64,000 nt of DNA, from NCBI GenBank assembly GCA_963682095.1, contig OY821765.1, positions 30,016,164 through 30,080,163 of the forward strand, written 5' to 3'. Each line of letters opens with the position of its first letter. Within the stretch, counting starts at the first letter, position 1. The stretch is from Potentilla sterilis (taxonomy: Eukaryota > Streptophyta > Magnoliopsida > Rosales > Rosaceae). Made by a program: the position numbers and the translations under genes. Shown here one piece after another: positions 23,301 to 33,331 of the stretch. The notes beneath the pieces are model-generated. The model worked only from the letters and a program-made list of their open reading frames with translations, ran no database searches and was not told where the DNA came from.

Positions 23301-24942
23301 AATTTATTACTCCTGCTATTACTTTCTCAACGATTGTAACTTGGTGAAAGAGGATTGTAAATATTTCTATCTGAAGGTTTTGGCTGACAGAAAATACTCA
23401 TAAAATAAAATATAAAATTTGAAAAGCCTCTATATACAATAGAAAAGTTAGCTTTACAATCATAAGTGATAAAGACCAAATGTACTTTTAGTTCAAAACA
23501 TAATGAGCAAAGGGATATGTATACTTCAATTTTTGGATTATTGAGATGCCAAACGAACAAATGCAATTTAAAGGTACATAGTGTATACCTTGCATTGCTC
23601 CAACTCTTTAAGACTTTTAACTTATACGTCAATTAGAGCAGGCATAGTTACAGTGATGCCTATCAAGCCTATAATATGCAAAAATAAAATTATATGTGCG
23701 AAACAAAGTCTAGTTTTATAGAATTAAGATTGCACAGCTGAATGTGGAAAAACATCCATTTTTCCAGCAGATGTTAATGTTGAGTACATGCATTCACACA
23801 ATAAATCAACAGCTTCCCTCTTTCTCCCTATAAGTTGCTCTCCTAAACTCAAGGTTAAGCAATGCAGCTTTCCCTTTTCATTCATACTTGGACAAAAGTT
23901 GATATCTTGGATCATGCATGCTATCAATGTGTCTATGTCAGGGTGAATGATCCTACATTAGTAAGTTTTGGTGACTAGTAGATAACCTACCAAATAATCA
24001 CTAAAACACATGTGGAATATTTTGGTCTTGGAACATGTCAGAACTATCTCCTATCAGATAGAGTAAAATTAAGAACTCTGCTTTCAAAACCACAAAACCA
24101 TGATATAAATTGGTCCCATGCTTACAAATTGTATTGATTGTCATGGATGACTACACAACACCAGTTCAATGTTTCAGAATATGAGATATCAACCATTAAC
24201 AAGAGTGGTAAGCTATAGTTCTCGGATATTTAAAGGGACACAAGCTCGACCAACATCTTTATACAGCAAATACTTCATTATCAGAATAACATGCTAAAAG
24301 CACAAGAGACTCATATGAGAACCTGTAGCTTCAAACTGCACGCTCCACAATCACACATTCACTAGAACTAAAATGCAGAAACCACCTACACTAGCAAGAA
24401 CCAAATTCAATATCTGTAAACAATCAACCATCTCTGCCTTCATTTACTGAGGCCAACATGCCGAAAACTCAAAACAGCTAAATCCCATTTAACTACACTA
24501 ACCCATCAACCGAAAACACACCCGAAATTCAAAAAGCCAATGCCATAGAGAAAATGGAAAGCAATACAGTCTCTTACAACCTTGTGTGTGATGGGTGTCA
24601 CCCTTTTTGGGCTTGAAGAGCCTCCCAAAGTCCATCTTCAATATTCAAAACTCCAAAACTCACAGAAAATATAAAAGGCTACACAACACAGAGAGAGAGA
24701 GAGAGATAGTAAAAACTAAAGAGAAAGGTGGTACCTAAATTGATGGGGCGGCCAACGCCGATACCAACACCGCAGCCAATGCCAAAGCCAGTAAATACTT
24801 GACCCACTTTCAAAGTAAACGGATTCCCTATTCGGATTCCTCCACCACCACCAACACCGCCACTTGTCTTCTTCTCATTGGCCACCACCACCTTACTACT
24901 GCTTCCCTCCATATCAAAGCTTCTCTCTTTTCCAAAACCCAA
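20327..24942 (-). CDS. conserved-looking plant glycine-rich / coiled-coil protein, function unknown
   Basis: Seven exons on the minus strand join in frame: 24735-24942, 23055-23143, 22840-22915, 21625-21674, 21208-21549, 21029-21067 and 20327-20503. They encode 326 residues. The N-terminal half has two glycine-rich, weakly hydrophobic stretches of the FGIGCGVGIGVG and GIGCGVGFGHGFGVG type, separated by a segment with MVNQVMGATRGATDAFSG. The middle (about 150-240) is polar and low-complexity. The C-terminus is a short coiled coil (VLKHQQVIDELTEENEKL) ending in a Cys/Arg-rich tail (SPCSDCFECRRKQRRR). All splice sites are GT/AG and the phases agree, which supports the model strongly. An in-frame Met at residue 11 is an alternative start. 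The Gly stretches resemble those of small plastid-envelope proteins such as TGD5, but that is only a compositional likeness and I assign no function. Confidence 0.82.
21952..22120. mobile_element. MITE of 169 bp in an intron
   Basis: Ends are near-perfect inverted repeats of about 45 bases: AAGGGTAATGATATTAACAC on the left pairs with GTGAATAACATAACCCTT on the right, and both arms contain ACACACCCAAAATCTC. A third internal ACACACC block adds to the fold. A 4-bp ATTT is present on both sides and may be the target duplication. It lies in the intron between the exons ending at 22840 and starting at 21674 of the glycine-rich gene. Confidence 0.8.
24578..24635 (-). other. candidate alternative first exon of the glycine-rich gene
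   Basis: Inside the first intron, the minus strand has an ATG at 24635 followed by 19 codons (MDFGRLFKPKKGDTHHTQG) and one extra base before a good donor, T|GTAAGAG, at 24578. The leftover base is in the right phase to join the second exon (23143) and continue into AVPMVNQVMG. A GA run lies just upstream (about 24691-24708). This could be a second promoter giving a protein with a basic N-terminus in place of the first Gly-rich stretch. It could also be chance. Confidence 0.35.
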
Positions 24943-25299
24943 CTCTCTCTGCTTTCTCTTTAGTCTTTAAAAAGCCAAAGCTTCAACCTTTTCTTTCTTT
25001 CTCCTTCAAATTTCCCACCTTTCAAGTCTGAACTGCAAGTCCAGAATCAATTTTAGGTAGGAGGCAAAGTGAACTGGTTCTACTCCTCTGCCCGCTTAAA
25101 CAGTATTGTAATGTTAGTCCTGCAGTGATGGACCAGTATAAACAAGCCACATCAGCAAGGAGGTTCATACCTAAGAAGTAAGGTACTAACCAAGTGTCAA
25201 ACAAAGAGGTTAGCTGAGGGTTCGGGTCGATTCTGCGCGGGTTATATTTGACCCGGCCCGTTAGTTCGGACTTCGGACCTAACCCGCCTTTTATTACTA
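24943..25299. other. bidirectional spacer between divergent genes
   Basis: This spacer separates the glycine-rich gene (-) from SRA copy 1 (+) and must hold both promoters. CT-rich sequence just above 24942 fits the 5' UTR of the minus-strand gene. No coding region seen. Confidence 0.5.
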
Positions 25300-27569
25300 G
25301 ACACTGCTGCTAGATTTTTGCAGTTGATTTTGGGGCATGGTTTCTACTCTCTCGGTGAGCTTCTTCGCCTTTGTCTTGTTACTTTTTTGCTTTGTCTGTT
25401 TTCACTTTGCTGCATTTTCAGTATGACCAGAAAATGGGTTTTGGAGTTTGAGGTTTTTTGTATGAGGGTTTTGAGGGTTTGTGGTGTGGGAATGTGAAAG
25501 GTGTAAACTTATGGGTTCTTTTCTGTGTGTTTTTGGTTCCTGCAATTTGGGTGTGTTTCGTTACTCCTTCTTCTTTCTGTTCCTTTTTGTTTCCTGCATA
25601 TAATTGTTTTTGGTAGAAAAAGTGGGTTTGTTGAGGTTGGGGGTTTTGCATTGGGGTTTTGGGTTGCTTGCATATTGTAGCCTGTATAGTTGTCTCAAGA
25701 GAAATGGGTGTGAATAGAACAATCACATAGTGTTGTGAATCCCATTTGGCTAACTTGGGTCACAATGTAGGATGAACAGGTTCTTTTCAGTTTGGTTATC
25801 TATTCTGTCTTGAACTATATGTTGAATATATTGTTGAGGGTTTCTTCATTTGGTTGTTATATGAAAGGTGTATATATGTTCTGCTGAGTATTGTGTGAGC
25901 TTTTAATTGGTAGTTCAATCTTTCTTGCAAGTGCTCCTCACAGTTTTCAATATGAACTTAAAGGACTTATATATCAGATCCTACTTCACTTGTGGAAGTT
26001 CAGGAACTTTGTGAGGTGTTAAGATTGGTGTTCATTCTCATGCAAAGAGGTCCCATGAAATAGTTTTATGCAGTATTGACTTGGCTGAATAGGTAGCTAT
26101 GTTATAGCTACAAGGCTTTAAATGATGTTTGTGGAAATCGAAGGTAAACAGGTGTCTTCAATTGTGTGCTGCAGCAATAGGAATAGGAAGGAAGAAAAAG
26201 GTGTTACCTTTTCTACATGTATGAAGCTGCCTATAAATTGGCTGCATGGCAAACTATTTGAAGCATGCACTGCAAGTAAGCATCATACAAGCATAGGGTA
26301 AGCAATAGAAAGTGCTTGTGGGTTGTGCTTGAAGAGAGAAATTCTCTTGGGTGAGTTATTGTATCCGTGGGTATTCTATGAGTGAGGGTGTACAAGGGTT
26401 TCGGGATTTTGGTTATGAGATTTAACTCATTTATCATTTACTAGTTTTATTCTCGTATTGAAAGAGCAAATCTCTCGTGTCAATTTTTTTTTTCTTCTTT
26501 TTCATCCTTATTTGTTATTATGTCTTATTGTGGAGTTGTTGCGGGGTGTTTCTATTCCTAGAAATCTCGGTTCGCTTGTGGGGTTAAACTCCTAACATAA
26601 AGTGGAGCTTAAATCCACAGTTGTTTTATTCTTGCACTGTATTCATGAACATGCATCTTTCATCACAGCTGTTGATTTAACTAGTTCCCTGCTGCTGAAT
26701 TTTGTGCTACCATTGGTACCTCAGCATTGTTTTAGGTTGTACATTTTCCCCAGCTTCTGTTTGTCTTTAGTGATTGAAATTTTCCTGCTTGTGATCTTCA
26801 GGTTCCTGAAGAGTGTGTGGGAAATCTGCTGTTTGCTGAGTTTCTGGTTACAAGATTGTTTATGGGTTTTGTTGCTTTAGTTGCAGATTGATTATATAGA
26901 TGTTGTCAAGTATCTGTGTAACTTTCAATTAGTTTTTCAAGTTTTTTAGAACTAAGGGATTTGAGATGAATACAATATCTTCACATGTAGATGTTGGGGA
27001 TCTTGTGTCTTGGGCCACCTCTTATTCTTATAACCATATAAGCATTACTAGTTAAGTATTGCAGAACTTATATATCGTACATATTTTTTATTACAAATCT
27101 TGCAAGGTATTATGTTAGCCTGTGATGTGTACATGTATTCGCATTTCAGCTGCGACTAATATCCAAATATTTTTATCTATTGCTGCAGTACCTTTATGAA
27201 CAAGTAAAAACAGTTGTTGATCCGAACTAATCCTCTGCTATTTACTTTTATGTAGGCAGTGCCTTTATGTAGTCAGCTTTGTTTTTGGAGGAGAAGCTCG
27301 ATACCTGAGAAGTTCTGTTGTTTGTAAAAAGTATAGAGCTGGTGTCAGCTTGACAGAGCCAAGTTCCTTTGATTTAGTAGTTCTGTAAGTTTTAAATTTG
27401 CAATCACTAATAGAAAAATAACTTTACTTTTTGTTGCTTAAAGAGTTAGAATTACAGTGTCTATTTTAGGTCACAGTTTCTTTGGGTTGTTTGGCAATTG
27501 AGAATACATGTGTTTAATGATTATTGTGCTTTTAGGTTCTTGAGCATCACATTGGGTTATAGGTCAGCG
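25300..27569 (+). other. 5' UTR exons and long introns of SRA copy 1
   Basis: The leader can be matched to those of copies 2 and 3. A first exon ends at CTCTCG|GTGAGC near 25355 (copy 3 has AATTTCG|GTGAGT near 39651). A later leader exon begins after TTTATGTAG near 27256 and ends at TAGTTCT|GTAAGT near 27387 (copies 2 and 3 have CATTCT and CAATTCT before GTAAGT). The last acceptor, GCTTTTAG|GTTCTTGAGC, is just before the coding exon. Open frames in this stretch lack any domain. Confidence 0.55.
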
Positions 27570-28817
27570 ATGCAACATCTGGAATCATCAAAATCAATTG
27601 CATCACTAAGTGGTGTTCATTCTGAAGAAGGATTTGGAAGGTTGCCCATGGATATTACTGAGTCTGTTTCCCATACTAAGTTACCAAAGTTTAAGAGGTA
27701 TAGAGTCTCTGCTGTTCGTGATTATCCTAAAGGGTGTGGACCATTTGCTCACTTGAGTAATTTGAATGTGAATGGCACGGATAAGGTTTCACATAAAAAA
27801 TATCCTCCTAGATGTGTAGATGCTGTTCGGGATTTCCCTCCTTTCTGTGGGATAAATGCATCTCCGGAGGCCAGGAAATTCAGCCAAGAGAAGTCAGCTA
27901 GGAGTTATATGTCCTCATCAGCAAAGACAGTGAAAAATAATGAGAAACAAACAGGACTTGGAAACAAAGTTCGACCTAACACTGAGAAGAAAATTGGAGG
28001 AACGGCTCTAAAGAAGAACAATCATGTACCCGCAAAGGCTGCTTCTCAAAGTGCAAGTGATACAAGGAAGGAGTATTCTCACCGTGATGAAAAAGAACAC
28101 AAGCAGCTGATTCCAAAATCACGGAGTACAGATCCTGCTCCTTTTGGCTATAGGAGTTCAAGCCACAGAGGTAATGATAATGACACACGTGAGAGGAACA
28201 AGGTAAAGGAGATATTGCATTTGTTCCGAGATGAATGTGAGAAGCGGTTGTGGGAGGAAGAAAGTAAAAGGTCAAAGGGAGTGAAAACGTCTCACCGAAG
28301 GGTGGACTTGGAAGCCTTTAAGGTCCTCAAGGATAGAGGAATCTTTGTAACATCAGGCAAGCACGTCATAGGTGATATCCCAGGAGTTGAAGTTGGTGAT
28401 AAGTTTCATTACCGAGTCGAACTTATCCTTATTGGCCTACATCACCAGACCCAAAGTGGTATAGCTTATGGGAACTTCGATGGAGAGGTTCTGGCAACCA
28501 GTATTGTTGCATCTGGTGGCTATGCAGATGATTTGCATAGTATGGATTCGTTGATATATACTGGCCAGGGAGGAAATGCGATGAATGCAAAGGACCCTCA
28601 AGACCAGAAGCTTGAACGGGGAAATCTTGCTTTGAAGAATAGTGTTCAAAAGAATCCTGTCAGAGTGATCCGTGGTGGCTCCGAACTAGTGGATGGAAGC
28701 AGGACATATGTTTATGATGGATTATACTTGGTCGAGAAATGTTGGCAGGAAAGGGGTGCTCTTGGTAAGCTTGTTTTCAAGTTTCAAATGAACAGAATTG
28801 GACGCATTGGAAACTGA
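27570..28817 (+). CDS. SET-less SUVH5/6-like SRA-domain protein, copy 1
   Basis: The coding exon gives 415 residues from the first ATG after the acceptor. Two N-terminal motifs typical of SUVH5/6 proteins are present: VSAVRDYPKGCG (about 46-57) and VDAVRDFPPFCG (83-94). A polar linker follows, then KVKEILHLFRDECEKRL and VLKDRGIF. The SRA (YDG) domain spans about 268-412, with GVEVGDKFHYRVEL, HHQTQSG, ATSIVASGGYADD, YTGQGGN, GNLALKNS, YVYDGLYLVEKCW and GKLVFKFQMNRI. SRA domains of SUVH proteins bind methylated DNA and flip the base. In full-length relatives the pre-SET, SET and post-SET domains follow. Here the frame ends directly after the SRA, so no methyltransferase activity is expected. 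The downstream sequence shows a 3' UTR intron (CCCCACAG near 29008) but no SET remnant. Confidence 0.9.
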   Translation: MQHLESSKSIASLSGVHSEEGFGRLPMDITESVSHTKLPKFKRYRVSAVRDYPKGCGPFAHLSNLNVNGTDKVSHKKYPPRCVDAVRDFPPFCGINASPEARKFSQEKSARSYMSSSAKTVKNNEKQTGLGNKVRPNTEKKIGGTALKKNNHVPAKAASQSASDTRKEYSHRDEKEHKQLIPKSRSTDPAPFGYRSSSHRGNDNDTRERNKVKEILHLFRDECEKRLWEEESKRSKGVKTSHRRVDLEAFKVLKDRGIFVTSGKHVIGDIPGVEVGDKFHYRVELILIGLHHQTQSGIAYGNFDGEVLATSIVASGGYADDLHSMDSLIYTGQGGNAMNAKDPQDQKLERGNLALKNSVQKNPVRVIRGGSELVDGSRTYVYDGLYLVEKCWQERGALGKLVFKFQMNRIGRIGN

Positions 28818-31363
28818 CCTGCGAGGTTAGTACAGCATATTCATCTATAAGATATTTAAGTGGATGCTTGCCAATATGAATTACTTTTAAAACTGATGAA
28901 CTGAAATTACATTTGAATATGATGAGGCCATAAATCCATTCATTATGATTTATGATTTATGAACTGTTGATTCCCTTGGAATTATTGTGGTTGTTTTCGT
29001 CCCCACAGTATACAAGGAAGAATGGCCAGACAGTATTTGAATCATCTACAAGAGCAAAACAGATGTTTGTGAATCGGATTTCCCAGCAATGAGTAAGGTG
29101 TTTCCGTTACAGGTAGTAGGTAAACCAACTTTCGTGAAGAACTTGACAGTGAGTGATAGGTGTACTGTCTACTGTCTACTGTCTAGATAGTGCAAAGCTT
29201 GATGTAAATATTTAAGTCTAAATTTAATGTAGGCAATAATATTACGAGACAGTTATGTTATGTCATTGCTGTGTCGAGTTTGATATTGATCATGCTTTGC
29301 TTGCTAGTTGGAGTAGTTGCTTGTTAGAATGTTAAGTGCAGCTTCAAATTTCTAGAACACTGATATTCCCGCCCATTATTATTGTCACACCTTCCAAAAT
29401 TCAAAGAATAGTCTAATTAATCATGCTTATTACCCTCAAACCTCTAATCAATTCTATGAAAGATGCACAGCTGTGGATAAATTGCGAGAAAGGCATTAAT
29501 AATTCTGGTCCAATGCCAATGTAAATCGTTTAGTTATACAAGTACATAAATTCACTGAACAATTCTTATGTTCATTTTCATGACCGATCAAACTCTATAT
29601 GTGTGAAGTTGTTATATAAATCCCCCATGTAAATTAGTTTGGTACTTTGGTCTTTTATGTTTACCTTGTTACAGTTAATTGACATCACTGATGTGGGTGG
29701 CGGTGAATGTGTGGCGGTCGAAGAAGCCAGTGAAAGCAGCTCTCGGACCACGGCAACGGTGGGGGCGGAGGAGAGATTGGTCGTGAACATATTGCCGGAA
29801 ATGGTAAAACAAAAACTTATAAGAAATATTCAAAATAGGGACAAATATAATGCGCCGCTTGACATTAACACGGCATAATGCACTTTCTAATGTGTATAAC
29901 ATTAGTCGATCATCAATTTTGTATGAAAACAGATCGATGAGGCGATCGGAGGGTTAATTACTTTCTTTCCTAAAAAAGAAGTTTCCTGTTCAATAATGTG
30001 GACGGAATCCTCCTACGTCTATCATTCCATGAGAAGCTGCCACGTCACTCCTAAGATCCTTAAATTACCAAAATGTCCCGGTCTAACCACATAGACAAAA
30101 CCAAGTCTGTACTCCTAGGTAGTCAAATTGACTCGATTTATGGTTAGGCTGATCGATCAGCATATTAGATTTCGTGTTGAGTGTGATTTTGACTGCCACC
30201 CATCTTCGGGTTTCTGCGTCTTTTCTCTTCATGTTTCTGCCACCCATACTGGTCCTTTTTTAAAGTCTATTGCATTTTCACTCAAGCTTGTGTGAGTTTC
30301 TTTCTTACCTCTTCGTCTCCCATCTCACTATTCTTCTGCATTTTCAACATATATGAGATTTTGGCTGACCATGGTTTCTCGTTCAATGGTTTTCTTTTTT
30401 TTCAATCTTCATAGCAAAGTGTCCCTCCAATATGCTCAGTTTGTGATCAAGTTAGGAATTTTTTTTGTCTGCCTGCCTCTGTTCTTAAGTTACAATTACA
30501 ATGCTTTTTTTTTCTCTCACTGTTTTCGTTTACCCCATGAATAAAGTCTGGGATATATAGCTTCTGGTTCTCACAATTGTCTCTGCTTTGTTGTGCAGGT
30601 GTCAACAGCCTTTACAATTGCAGTAGTCATTGACTCAGTAATTCCGTAAGTTCTACATTGTTCACAAACAGAAAAATAAGCAGAGAATTATATTACTGCG
30701 TGATTAAATGTAAATATTAATGTCTGAGGACAGTTAAGTTGGTTGCTACTGGAGTGAAACGTATGCATTTATCGTTTTTATTGTGTGAAAACTCTATACT
30801 TTCCCTATTATGTCCGAGTTTTCGTTTTTTGTTTGGAATAAGATTTCCGATATTTTATGAAGATAGATTCCAGTTTCATAGTAAAATCTATTAGGAATAC
30901 GTTATTACTTTCCTAAATTATGATTTTTGTGATCTATATAATATTTCAAGCTGAAAACACAAACTTCAAGAAGCCTTGTGCTTGTGATTTGCTAGACAAA
31001 GATAAGCCTTGTCTCTACCGTGAATTGCTTCTGCAGTAAGCTTATATCTTTGTTAGGCCCTCAGCTGTGGAGAAGCTTAATTTGTTTGGTGATTTAGAAG
31101 CACATTACAAATACATAAGTATGTTCCTAACAGTACGCTCTTTATCTTCACAACATAGGCATTGACAACTTCTGAGATTGCAAAGTATTCTGGTCGACGG
31201 TGTCAGCTATATTCCTCAGCTTCAGCATTCTGTAAGTTCCACATCTACTGTTGCTATCTTTCGGTTTTACTTTAATTTTTAATACATATAGCTTAGTGAT
31301 TCAATTCTTATGTCTTCAGATTCTTGAGCAATATTTCATAACCTAATTGGCCTGTGAGTTGGA
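28818..31363. other. 3' UTR of SRA copy 1, spacer, and leader of SRA copy 2
   Basis: The 3' UTR of copy 1 extends to about 29200. Spacer follows with no supported gene (a short GC-rich frame at 29639-29878 has no recognisable domain). From about 30180 the sequence is the intron-containing leader of copy 2. It shares TAGCAAAGTGTCCC with copy 3 (30413 and 40147) and ends at the acceptor TGTCTTCAG|ATTCTTGAGC near 31320. Shared leader introns show that the tandem duplication included the promoter region. Confidence 0.5.
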
Positions 31364-32557
31364 ATGGAGTCAGAGGGAGTATTGCAGCCATCACAATCCT
31401 TGAGAAGAAGTAAATCAGTATGCGAACATCGTCATAAGGAAAGATCGGAAAGATGGGAAAGATCCTTCTCTTCCAAAAGGCCAAGAGTCTCAGCCATTCG
31501 TGATTTCCCCCCAGGGTGTGGACCATCTGCTCACTTAACTTCAGTTGATACTTCTAGTGTGGCTAGGAAACATCATGTAGATGCCGTTCGAGATTTCCCT
31601 CCTCAATTTGGAAGAAGTACTGCATCTCTGGAAGCCAGAAATCAAGTGCAACCGGTTAAGTGTGACAAACCACCATCAACATCAAACACTGCCAAGACTA
31701 ATATGAAAAACCCAGGAGCTGTGCCTAAAGTGAAGCCTGAGTATGCTCCATGGTGGAGGGGAAAAGTTGTGCACAGGTCTAAACCAAGTGGAGGTACGAG
31801 TACAATAAAAAAGCAACCTGAGGTAGATCTTCGGCCAGAAAGATCTCAGGATGACTCGGAGAATATAAGAGGAAAGACTACTCACATTGGTGCTGCTAGC
31901 ATTCGTAACAATGACACATCACTCATCCGAAAGAAAGTGACAGAGACATTGAGTCGGTTCAGAGAACTTTGTACCGAGATAGAGCATAAAAAGTTGAGGG
32001 AAGGAGCATCTTCTCCCAGAAGGATTGACTACAAAGCTTTAAAGATCCTCAAGGAAGAAAGAGGATTAGTAAATACTGGCTCACAAATCATGGGAGATGT
32101 CCCGGGTGTGGAAATTGGAGATAAGTTTCGCTATAGGGTTGAGCTTACAGTTGTTGGTCTACATCGCCAAACTGAAAGTGGGATAGACTATACATATTTT
32201 GGTAGGGAGTCGCTTGCAACCAGTGTTGTGGCATCTGGGGGATATGCTGATGATGTACATGACTTGAACTCCTTAACTTACACCGGCCATGGCGGAAGTG
32301 TCATGCATCATAACCTCCCAGAACATCAAGAACTTAAACGTGGAAACCTGGCTTTGAAGAATAGTATAGACGCAAAGAATCCTGTAAGAGTGATATACGG
32401 CTCTGATTCATCAGGTGGAAATAAGAGATATGTTTATGTTGGACTATACACATTGGAGAAGTGTTGGAAGGAAATGGGAGGCCATGGTAAGTTTGTTTAC
32501 AAGTTTCAACTGAACAGAATTCCAGGCCAGAGATCAATTGGTAGACATAACCTCTGA
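31364..32557 (+). CDS. SET-less SUVH5/6-like SRA-domain protein, copy 2
   Basis: An intact 397-residue coding exon. N-terminal motifs are RVSAIRDFPPGCG (about 41-53) and VDAVRDFPPQFG (about 73-84). A linker contains WWRGKVVHRSKP, a motif shared with copy 3 but not copy 1. The SRA domain spans about 242-392: GVEIGDKFRYRVEL, HRQTESGIDY, ATSVVASGGYADD, YTGHGGS, GNLALKNS and GKFVYKFQLNRIPGQ. The protein stops nine residues after RIPGQ, where full-length SUVH5/6 proteins continue towards pre-SET. Two conserved places differ from copies 1 and 3: Gln to Glu in the QTQSG-like loop, and Gln to His in YTGQGG. By analogy with SUVH5 the first may affect base flipping; that is inference. The ATG follows the leader acceptor by about 40 bases. 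Confidence 0.9.
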   Translation: MESEGVLQPSQSLRRSKSVCEHRHKERSERWERSFSSKRPRVSAIRDFPPGCGPSAHLTSVDTSSVARKHHVDAVRDFPPQFGRSTASLEARNQVQPVKCDKPPSTSNTAKTNMKNPGAVPKVKPEYAPWWRGKVVHRSKPSGGTSTIKKQPEVDLRPERSQDDSENIRGKTTHIGAASIRNNDTSLIRKKVTETLSRFRELCTEIEHKKLREGASSPRRIDYKALKILKEERGLVNTGSQIMGDVPGVEIGDKFRYRVELTVVGLHRQTESGIDYTYFGRESLATSVVASGGYADDVHDLNSLTYTGHGGSVMHHNLPEHQELKRGNLALKNSIDAKNPVRVIYGSDSSGGNKRYVYVGLYTLEKCWKEMGGHGKFVYKFQLNRIPGQRSIGRHNL

Positions 32558-33331
32558 ATTGGTGGTGCAACATCATTTAGCAGGCATACATTTGGATATT
32601 TCTGTAGTCCATTGTCGACACCATATTCGTGATCATCTTCATTACTTGTTGATGGTTGTTGTACCAGCTGATTCTGTATTTTCTCAGTTAATTCTGCTGC
32701 TGATAATTCGCAGCGGCATGTTGTTTGTCACAGAGAGTGTGTGATGCTAATATTTTGTTTAGGTAAGGTTTCCAGAATTCAAGTTAGACTCTGCGTATCG
32801 AACCTGTTGGTCATAAAACATTGAAAAAAAATATATAAAACAAAAAACAGAAAAAAAATTAAAAAAAATTATATAAAAAATACATAAATGTTTAAAGTAC
32901 TCTAATTTCACTTGGGAAATATTAGCCGCGTAGGAAATATTCTCTTCTAAGTTTAGAATTATTTAGTCTAGTGGCCTAAGTGTTTACTTGTAATGAGGAA
33001 TTTGGCTATATAGTCACCACTTCATTCTATATGAATGCTAAATTCTTACTAACTAGATAATGAAACAATACCACCATAAAATACAATATTTAGAGTATAC
33101 GTTTATTCATATGTATATGAGATTTTAGTCCGATGATAAATGTTTGGAATGATATCACCAAATTGGTGTAAATTTTTTCTTTCGTCTTTTTCGCTTTTGA
33201 TATGGTACGAGTAATAAATAAGGAATAACCTCCTTTTTTTATCAAGAAAAAAAATAGCGTGAAATAACGGACAACTCCAGATTTATCTCTAAAACCAATT
33301 TCCATACAGAAAGAAGAAAAAAATTAAGTTG
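32558..33331. other. 3' UTR and spacer
   Basis: AT-rich 3' flank of SRA copy 2, with A-rich tracts near 32823-32880. No gene seen. The last five bases, AGTTG, are the left target duplication of the decayed copia element. Confidence 0.5.

Noticed and set aside
25418..25726. 102-codon minus-strand frame
   Set aside because: Lies in the leader intron of SRA copy 1; the Pro/Lys/Thr-rich translation is what its G/T-rich sequence gives antisense.
29639..29878. 79-codon plus-strand frame with a GGGECVAVEE segment
   Set aside because: It starts after a possible acceptor but no partner exon or known domain was found.
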